Part shown: piece after piece, positions 14,221-19,550 of the stretch
How the letters are laid out: every line of letters begins with the position of its first letter
Numbering within the stretch: the stretch's first letter is position 1
Assembly (NCBI GenBank): GCA_002720285.1
Contig: PBHT01000041.1
Coordinates: forward strand, 6,939 to 26,488
DNA: 19,550 bases
Direction of reading: 5' to 3'
From: Acidobacteriota bacterium
Lineage (GTDB): Bacteria > Acidobacteriota > Vicinamibacteria > Vicinamibacterales > UBA823
Notes under the pieces: generated by a model
Database searches by the model: none
Told to the model about the DNA's origin: nothing
What the model saw: the letters and a program-made list of their open reading frames with translations, nothing else
Program-made: the position numbers and the translations under genes

Positions 14221-15632
14221 ACTCACCGTCGATGTCGTTTAAACAACGGGTGTCGCATGCGTTAGCAGATGGTCAGCTCCGCATCGCACTTGATCGAACG
14301 ACTGAACGCTTCACATCAAAACGTGTTGCAGGATTAGCATCGCTTCCTGATGCTGATGCAGTCCGTGACTGTGCTCGGAGCATCCGTCTACACACCCTGT
14401 CTAGGCTCGACGAGTATTTGGAACAGTTCGAAGCAAATGTCACGTCGGTAGGAGGACAGGTGCATTGGGCCTCCGATGCGCAGGAGGCGAACGAGATTGT
14501 CCTCGACCTTGCTAGGTCGCGCTCGGTTAAGCGCGTCGTCAAATCAAAGTCGATGGTGAGCGAGGAGATTGAGCTCAACCAGGCGTTGATCAGTGGCGGT
14601 CTTGACGTTGTCGAGTCGGACCTCGGTGAATACATCATCCAACTTGCAGGTGAAACGCCATCTCATATCATCGCGCCGGCCGTGCACAAGACGCGCGAGC
14701 AGATCGGCCAGTTACTAGCGGACAAGTTAGGCGTGCCGATGACCGACGATCCGGTTGAAATGACGGCGACCGCTAGGTCCGCGCTGCGCGACGTGTTCTT
14801 GCAATCTGAAATGGGAATAAGCGGCGTTAATTTTGGCGTAGCCTCGACGGGCTCATTGGCAATTGTGACAAATGAAGGTAATGCATCATTGACCGTCACT
14901 GCTCCCCGTATTCATGTGGCGATGATGGGTATTGAGCGTGTCGTCCCAGCGCTTGATGACCTCGCGGTAATGCTACTAGTTCTTGCGCGTTCTGCGACTG
15001 GACAGAAGTTGACGGTTTACACGGATCTGCTCACTGGGCCGCGCCGCGGTGACCCCGATGGTCCGGAGGAGTTACATGTTGTACTGCTGGACAACGGACG
15101 TAGCCGGCTCATCGGGACCGAGGTTGGTGAGGTCCTAGCGTGCATCCGATGTGGCGCCTGTTTGAATGCATGTCCGGTCTATCAGCAGATTGGCGGACAC
15201 GCCTACGGCAGCGTATATTCAGGACCGATCGGTGCTGTGCTCACGCCGAGTCTTGACCGGGAAGGGCCATGGCACGTACTTCCTGAAGCCAGTTCGTTGT
15301 GTGGTGCTTGCCGCGAGGTGTGCCCGGTCCGGATAGACATCCCGCGGATGCTACTAGCGCTTCGTGCCGAGACTGTTCATACCGGCAAGGGCAATCGGTG
15401 GGTTCGGGTTGGTTTCTGGTTATATCGAATTGCGGCCACGAAACCTTGGTTATTCAGGTGCGGCGTGTCGGTGGTACGCCAGTTGACGAGGATGTTCTTC
15501 GTTAACGGCTGGCTGCTCCGATTGCCGGCGCCACTGTCAATCTGGACGCAGTCCCGGGAGTTTCCGGTGATTGCCAGTCGTACTTTTAGCGAAGAGATGC
15601 GTGATCGTGAAGAGGGCAGTGGAGATGAATGA
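14217..15632 (+). CDS. lutB: L-lactate oxidation complex, ferredoxin-like subunit LutB
   Basis: LutB (LldF/YkgF) is the electron-transfer subunit of the LutABC lactate-oxidising complex. Its 471 residues contain an N-terminal LUD domain (about 60-290), a complete 4Fe-4S motif at C309, C312, C315 and C319 (CIRCGACLNACP), a second cysteine group at C362, C365 and C369 (CGACREVCP), and a C-terminal tail (about 390-471) with the family's KGNRWVRVG-like region. The start overlaps lutA by 4 nt and the end overlaps lutC by 8 nt. The protein is cytoplasmic, probably peripheral to the membrane where it hands on electrons. Length and motifs are normal for the family. Confidence 0.94.
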   Translation: MNSPSMSFKQRVSHALADGQLRIALDRTTERFTSKRVAGLASLPDADAVRDCARSIRLHTLSRLDEYLEQFEANVTSVGGQVHWASDAQEANEIVLDLARSRSVKRVVKSKSMVSEEIELNQALISGGLDVVESDLGEYIIQLAGETPSHIIAPAVHKTREQIGQLLADKLGVPMTDDPVEMTATARSALRDVFLQSEMGISGVNFGVASTGSLAIVTNEGNASLTVTAPRIHVAMMGIERVVPALDDLAVMLLVLARSATGQKLTVYTDLLTGPRRGDPDGPEELHVVLLDNGRSRLIGTEVGEVLACIRCGACLNACPVYQQIGGHAYGSVYSGPIGAVLTPSLDREGPWHVLPEASSLCGACREVCPVRIDIPRMLLALRAETVHTGKGNRWVRVGFWLYRIAATKPWLFRCGVSVVRQLTRMFFVNGWLLRLPAPLSIWTQSREFPVIASRTFSEEMRDREEGSGDE

Positions 15633-16392
15633 AAGCCGGGGTGCGATCTTAGAACGAATCAGGTCGGGTCGGTTGGGAGTGTCGGTGGAGTCTCGACCGG
15701 CCCCTCCGATGCCTATTCCTACGAAGGATTCGTCGAGGCTCCTCGACCGTTTCGTGCAGGAAGCCGAAGCCGTGGGCGTTATCGTGCATCGCTCTGACCG
15801 TTGCGACCTTTCTGTCGAAATAGTGCTGCGTGTATTAGGTGATGCGGGCGTCAAGCGGCTTATCAGTTGGGAACCCAATGACTTACCGATTTCGGAGTTA
15901 ATGAAAGCTGCGGTCGATGACGGCGTCCAACTCGTGGACCCGCCGACGCCTGCTAACGCAGAAACGCTCAGTCGTGAGTGGGCGGCGATGGCGACCGCAG
16001 ACGCCGGGCTCACTGGTGCTGTTGGTGGACTCGCGGATACAGGGACGATCGTTCTTCGTAGCGGACCGGGTCGACCGCGTTTGGCTTGGTTGTTACCGCC
16101 GCTACATGTAGTGGTCCTGCACTCATCGCTCGTTCACCCGACGCTCTCAGTGTTCATGGGTGAGTGTGGTGAATTGGTTAGGTGCAGTAGTCACGTCGCG
16201 TTCGTAACCGGTCCGAGTCGGACAGCCGACATTGAGCAAACTCTTACTACTGGAGTGCATGGACCGAAGGAAGTGCATATTCTGCTCGTCGACCACGACT
16301 GCAACCCAATCGAAGAGTCCGAGGCTGCTCAAGCGGCTACCGTTTCAGATGAGACTAGAGACCGGATGAGCAAGAATGACCTTGTCCAATAG
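15625..16392 (+). CDS. lutC: L-lactate oxidation complex, LUD-domain subunit LutC
   Basis: LutC (LldG/YkgG) is the third subunit of the LutABC system and consists of a LUD domain. The 255-residue form begins at ATG 15625, preceded by GGCAGTGGAG, inside the last codons of lutB (8-nt overlap). The frame extends 18 codons further upstream into lutB, but that part is not family-like. Recognisable blocks are LISWEPNDLP, ADAGLTGAVGGLADTGTIVL (the conserved G-x-ADTGT core) and the GPSRTADIE motif near the end. The 3' end overlaps the next gene, an oxidoreductase, by 17 nt. Confidence 0.92.
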   Translation: MNESRGAILERIRSGRLGVSVESRPAPPMPIPTKDSSRLLDRFVQEAEAVGVIVHRSDRCDLSVEIVLRVLGDAGVKRLISWEPNDLPISELMKAAVDDGVQLVDPPTPANAETLSREWAAMATADAGLTGAVGGLADTGTIVLRSGPGRPRLAWLLPPLHVVVLHSSLVHPTLSVFMGECGELVRCSSHVAFVTGPSRTADIEQTLTTGVHGPKEVHILLVDHDCNPIEESEAAQAATVSDETRDRMSKNDLVQ

Positions 16393-17488
16393 AACTCTCG
16401 GCGTCGGTCTTGTCGGCACGGGCTGGGTAGCGGCGTCCCACGTTCGCGCGATCCAAGCGAATCCCCACGTTCGACTCGTTCGGATGTGTGGTCGACAGGA
16501 GGTGCGCGCTCGGGAGAAACTGGCGAGCTTTGACGCGGACGTGTCTGACGTTGGTTTCACCAGGCGGTATCAGGATTTGCTCGACGCGTCTGATATCGAC
16601 ATTGTCGTCATTGCTACGCCAAATCACTTGCACGCCGACCAAGCCGTAGCTGCAGCTAACGCGAACAAACACATTCTGCTTGAGAAACCTACCGGGCTCG
16701 ACATTCGTGAGTTGGTCCGGATTCGCGATGCGGTGCACCGAGCTAAGGTTCGGACAATCGTTTCGTTTGTGCTGCACTACAACCCGTTCATCCGCTTCGC
16801 GCACTGGATGCGCAAGGAAGGCTGGCTAGGTACAATCCGTTACGCACGCTTTCAGTACCTGTCCCGCATCCTAAGTGGGTATCCCGGTTGGTCGTGGGTG
16901 AGACGGGCCGACAGTGGACGTAGTCACCTTCTAGCGGCTGGTTGCCATGCGGTCGACGCAATGCGATGGTGCACTGGGTTGGAACCCACCGAGGTGAGCG
17001 CGTACCACACGAGGTTTACTAAAGGTTACCAATGGCCGACTTCGATTGTGGTCAACGCAAAGCTTGGCCGAAGGGCGATCGGACAGGTGGTAAGCTCGAC
17101 CGATTTCATGATGCCTTACACGTTCGGAGTCGAATTAATGGGAGACCTCGCCACGCTTGTCGATGGTCTCATTCTTTGGAACGACAAAGCAGTTTCACTC
17201 ACAGAGCTTCGTCGGGCGAATCCGTTCCCTGACGTGGTCCTCCGGGAGACGCGTGCGGCCGACGGTAACCCGGCCATCCGCGTTGAGTGCGACATGCCAG
17301 CGTCGGCTGACGTCCGGCAGCATCCATTTCAAGGAGAAATAGACGAACTAGTGCACTGTATCCGCACGGGGCGTGAGTCACACCTAAATGTCTTCGATGC
17401 ACAGAAGACGATGGAAGTCTGCTTGGCGGCAGACCGATCGGCTATGCGGGGCGGTCGACCCGTGGGACTACCGCTCATCCGGCCCTAA
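16376..17488 (+). CDS. Gfo/Idh/MocA-family NAD(P)-dependent oxidoreductase
   Basis: A 370-residue oxidoreductase. An N-terminal Rossmann domain has the dinucleotide motif G11-LVG14-T-G16 and the VVIATPNHLHADQA strand-turn. The EKP motif with its catalytic lysine is E103-K104-P105. The C-terminal alpha/beta domain (about 130-355) has the AGCHAVDAMRW catalytic block (H191, D194). Members oxidise or reduce sugars, inositols and sugar derivatives; substrate cannot be assigned from sequence. It starts inside lutC (17-nt overlap) and precedes rhaB by 15 nt, so it is expressed with lactate and rhamnose catabolism genes. Possible roles are a deoxy-sugar dehydrogenase or oxidation of a substituted sugar feeding rhamnose; both are inference. 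It is not the usual iron-dependent or NAD lactaldehyde dehydrogenase. Confidence 0.88.
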   Translation: MTLSNRTLGVGLVGTGWVAASHVRAIQANPHVRLVRMCGRQEVRAREKLASFDADVSDVGFTRRYQDLLDASDIDIVVIATPNHLHADQAVAAANANKHILLEKPTGLDIRELVRIRDAVHRAKVRTIVSFVLHYNPFIRFAHWMRKEGWLGTIRYARFQYLSRILSGYPGWSWVRRADSGRSHLLAAGCHAVDAMRWCTGLEPTEVSAYHTRFTKGYQWPTSIVVNAKLGRRAIGQVVSSTDFMMPYTFGVELMGDLATLVDGLILWNDKAVSLTELRRANPFPDVVLRETRAADGNPAIRVECDMPASADVRQHPFQGEIDELVHCIRTGRESHLNVFDAQKTMEVCLAADRSAMRGGRPVGLPLIRP

Positions 17489-17503
17489 GGACAACTTCAC
17501 CAC

Positions 17504-18982
17504 GTGTCAGGAAAGTGTTATGTCGCCGTCGATCTCGGAGCTAGTAGTGGCCGGGTCGTCGTTGGTCACGTTGACGACGGCAATGTTTCATTAAAGGTTG
17601 TACACCGCTTTACGGTGACCTCACGTGTTTTGTCGGGCCATCAGCGCTGGACTATTTCGGAACTATTTGAAGAGGTCAGAACAGGGCTCACTAAGGCCGC
17701 AGGAGCCGAGGGAGAACTAATTAGTCTCGGCGTGGATACTTGGGGAGTTGACTATGGTCTGATCGATGCTGATGGCTGTTTACTTGAGGATCCGGTGTGC
17801 TACCGGGATCGGCGTACTGAAGGTGTTGTTGAGCGGGTGCTCGAGACCGTGCCGGCGATTGAACTATTTCACCTGACCGGCGTGCAGGTTCTTGCACTGA
17901 ACACCGTCTATCAGCTCGTGGCACAGCGTGATGCAGGGGAGTGGCCGGCGAATGCCTCACGGTTACTTATGATGCCCGATCTTGTTCACCACGATCTCTG
18001 TGGGAGTTTGACCGGTGAAGCAACAATGGCGAGTACCACACAACTAGCAGGAGCGACGACACGGCGCTGGGAGTGTGAACTCTTTGACCGACTAGACCTT
18101 CCGATCGCTGTGATGCCGGACCTAGTGCAGCCAGGGGTGCAACTGGGCAGGGTTCATTCCGACGTGCGCGGGGCACTGGCGCTTCCGGACATGGCGGTTG
18201 TAGCGCCTGCCACGCACGATACGGCAAGCGCCGTGGTTGGTGCGCCGATCGGCGAAGGGTGGGCCTATCTGAGTTCAGGTACTTGGTCGCTCCTAGGTAT
18301 CGAGACTGAGGTTCCCTTACTGACCGACACGGCGCGGGAAGTAGGCCTAACGAATGAAGGTGGCGTAGAAGGCAATAATCGTTTACTTAAGAACATTGCT
18401 GGCATGTGGATCCTTGAGTCCTGCCGGAAAATATGGGCGACACAAGGAGAGGCTATAGATTTTACTGACCTTAGCCGGGCAATCGCTTTGGTCCGGGCTC
18501 GTCGAGCATTCGTTCTACCTGACGACCCTAGATTCTTCAACCCGCCAGATATGCCCAGGGCGATCGAGGCCTTTCTACAAGAATCAGGTCAGCCCGTGCC
18601 AGGCGATTACGGTGGATATGCACGGGTTGTTCTTGAGTCGCTTGCCTTACGCTACGCATCAGTGGTCGAGGCAATCGAGCACGCGACGGGCCGTGCGATC
18701 GTCGGCATCAGAATCATTGGCGGTGGATCGCAAAACCGTTTCCTTAACCAGGCGACTGCCGATGCCACTGGTCGTGAGGTTAGAGCTGGTCCCATTGAGG
18801 CGACTGCACTTGGCAATGTGATCGTTCAAGCAATCTCTGACGGTTGTTTCGGGAATGTTGGTGAGGCTCGGGAGGCTGTGGCCCGTCACATGGAAGACGA
18901 CGTCTACGAGCCTACCGAACTGGAGGCGTGGGCCGAAGCGCGCGCACAATACGCACGCCTTGAACGAGAGTGGGGACGCTGA
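17504..18982 (+). CDS. rhaB: Rhamnulokinase RhaB (FGGY kinase)
   Basis: A 492-residue FGGY-family kinase that phosphorylates L-rhamnulose to L-rhamnulose 1-phosphate in the cytoplasm. RhaB-like blocks run in order: DLGASSGRV (10-18, first phosphate loop), GVDTWGVDYGLID, YRDRRTEG, PATHDTASAVVGAP, YLSSGTWSLLGIE, a NEGG...NIAGMWILESCR block and the ATP-binding IIGGGSQNRFLNQ. The GTWSL...NEGG spacing and WILESC favour rhamnulokinase over xylulo-, glycero- or fuculokinase. Translation starts at GTG 17504, 15 nt after the oxidoreductase stop; no in-frame ATG gives a complete N-terminus. It is last in the lut operon and ends 22 bp from the convergent TPR gene. Rhamnose isomerase and rhamnulose-1-phosphate aldolase genes are not in this window. 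Confidence 0.93.
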   Translation: MSGKCYVAVDLGASSGRVVVGHVDDGNVSLKVVHRFTVTSRVLSGHQRWTISELFEEVRTGLTKAAGAEGELISLGVDTWGVDYGLIDADGCLLEDPVCYRDRRTEGVVERVLETVPAIELFHLTGVQVLALNTVYQLVAQRDAGEWPANASRLLMMPDLVHHDLCGSLTGEATMASTTQLAGATTRRWECELFDRLDLPIAVMPDLVQPGVQLGRVHSDVRGALALPDMAVVAPATHDTASAVVGAPIGEGWAYLSSGTWSLLGIETEVPLLTDTAREVGLTNEGGVEGNNRLLKNIAGMWILESCRKIWATQGEAIDFTDLSRAIALVRARRAFVLPDDPRFFNPPDMPRAIEAFLQESGQPVPGDYGGYARVVLESLALRYASVVEAIEHATGRAIVGIRIIGGGSQNRFLNQATADATGREVRAGPIEATALGNVIVQAISDGCFGNVGEAREAVARHMEDDVYEPTELEAWAEARAQYARLEREWGR

Positions 18983-19004
18983 TACGACCGGTGCGGTGCG
19001 CCGA

Positions 19005-19550
19005 TTAGTGTTCGTCGGTGTTGCTACGGGCGACCGTATCGATGGACCAATTCTGACGAATCAGTGTCAGATGCGCCTTTTGACTGAATAAGGACTTGGT
19101 GACCGGATGGCGCGCGATGCCCTCACGCCACACTTCCAAGGCCGCGTTGTCATCACCCGCGCGGAAGTACAACCAGCCGCGTAGATAGTAAGCCTCAGCG
19201 GCATCGACGTGATCCGGATGGTGCGCTAGGAAAGCGTCTAGCATTTCTTGAGCTAGGTTCGAATCGCCGCGATCGAAAGCAATCCGAGCCTCCTCGATTA
19301 TGGTCGCAGGTCCTGCCGGTGCCGAACTGAGCGCTGCCGCAGCCTCGTCCCAACGTTTTTGTTGGCGCAGTGCACGAGCTCGTGCCTGTGCTGTGCGGGT
19401 TAGGGGTCCAGGCATGGCATCTAGTAGGGCCAGTGCTTGGTCTGCCGCTCCCTCGTCGAGCAAGAGTTCTACAAGTCGGAGTCGTGACACAGGGTCGGTC
19501 GCGTCCTTAAGACGTGCCAACTCCGGCCATTCATGGTCAAACTGAGAGTG
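19005..19550 (-). CDS. TPR-repeat protein, C-terminal part (5' end beyond window)
   Basis: The frame is open from the right edge to TAA at 19007-19005, giving about 181 residues of a protein whose start lies outside the window. It is almost wholly helical, with tetratricopeptide-like units: RLVELLLDEGAADQALALLD, ARALRQQKRWDEAAAAL, ARIAFDRGDSNLAQEMLDAF and YYLRGWLYFRAGDDNAALEVW, each with the small-residue and aromatic spacing of TPRs, followed by a non-repeat tail. Such proteins are scaffolds, and the partner is unknown. A TTG at 19520 could be read as a start, but the frame continues coding-like upstream with no stop, so I treat it as partial. It converges on rhaB. Confidence 0.82.
   Translation of the reverse strand, partial: HSQFDHEWPELARLKDATDPVSRLRLVELLLDEGAADQALALLDAMPGPLTRTAQARARALRQQKRWDEAAAALSSAPAGPATIIEEARIAFDRGDSNLAQEMLDAFLAHHPDHVDAAEAYYLRGWLYFRAGDDNAALEVWREGIARHPVTKSLFSQKAHLTLIRQNWSIDTVARSNTDEH

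Noticed and set aside
15571..15624. Longer start for lutC inside lutB
   Set aside because: The residues before ATG 15625 are encoded by the lutB C-terminus in another frame and are not LutC-like; ATG 15625 has a purine-rich ribosome site.
15537..16013. 158-aa open frame on the minus strand across lutB/lutC
   Set aside because: Low-complexity Ser/Thr/Arg-rich translation opposite two conserved genes, with no domain signature.
17504..18982. Xylulokinase or fuculokinase instead of rhamnulokinase
   Set aside because: The GTWSL, NEGG and MWILESC blocks and the DLGASSGRV loop fit RhaB best.
1..19550. CRISPR arrays, insertion sequences, phage or defence genes
   Set aside because: No regularly spaced repeats, transposase, integrase, terminal inverted repeats or defence-type domains were found on either strand, and codon use looks even throughout.

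Overview
The window is about 19.5 kb of ordinary-density bacterial chromosome with moderately high GC by eye. It carries 18 protein-coding genes, two of them cut by the window edges. I see no rRNA, tRNA, CRISPR array, insertion sequence or phage gene. lpxD and lpxA place the organism among Gram-negative (LPS-making) bacteria. GlnRS, a secreted beta-lactamase-fold hydrolase, a Tat-exported xylose-isomerase-like protein and a lutABC-rhaB cluster together resemble uncultured Acidobacteriota (Vicinamibacteria-like) genomes. That lineage call is inference from gene content only.

Layout, left to right: (1) 1-93, the tail of a parvulin-type prolyl isomerase. (2) 347-4469, plus-strand genes: secreted serine hydrolase, LpxD, a small unrecognised protein, and a YkvI-like membrane protein. 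(3) 7134-4487 on the minus strand, a tight three-gene run of low-molecular-weight phosphotyrosine phosphatase, fructosamine-3-kinase-like kinase and RhlB/UGT-like glycosyltransferase. (4) 7302-10414 plus, Tat-exported sugar-isomerase-like TIM barrel, LpxA and an M20 peptidase. (5) 10945-10484 minus, a RidA-family protein with a signal peptide. (6) 11157-13383 plus, GlnRS and a small YdcZ/DUF606 transporter. (7) 13480-18982 plus, a compact five-gene operon lutA-lutB-lutC-(Gfo/Idh/MocA oxidoreductase)-rhaB. (8) 19005 to the right edge, minus, a TPR-repeat protein.

Two groups make functional sense as units. The kinase/phosphatase pair (5-nt gap) matches the known link between fructosamine/ribulosamine kinases and LMW phosphatases in sugar-amine (glycation) repair. 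The lutABC-rhaB operon joins the kinase step of L-rhamnose catabolism to the pathway that oxidises L-lactate, the expected product of the lactaldehyde half of rhamnulose-1-phosphate. A dehydrogenase-like gene is translationally overlapped between them. The lipid A genes lpxD and lpxA are separated by six unrelated genes on both strands, and neither fabZ nor lpxB is present here.

No stretch without a gene exceeds 300 bp. The longest are 94-346, 10946-11156 and 1523-1751, and each holds only small inverted repeats or promoter-like words, described below. No convincing hairpin-plus-U-tract terminator was seen. I found no clear candidate for a wholly new defence or mobile system; the most interesting points are gene-neighbourhood links and the start region of glnS.
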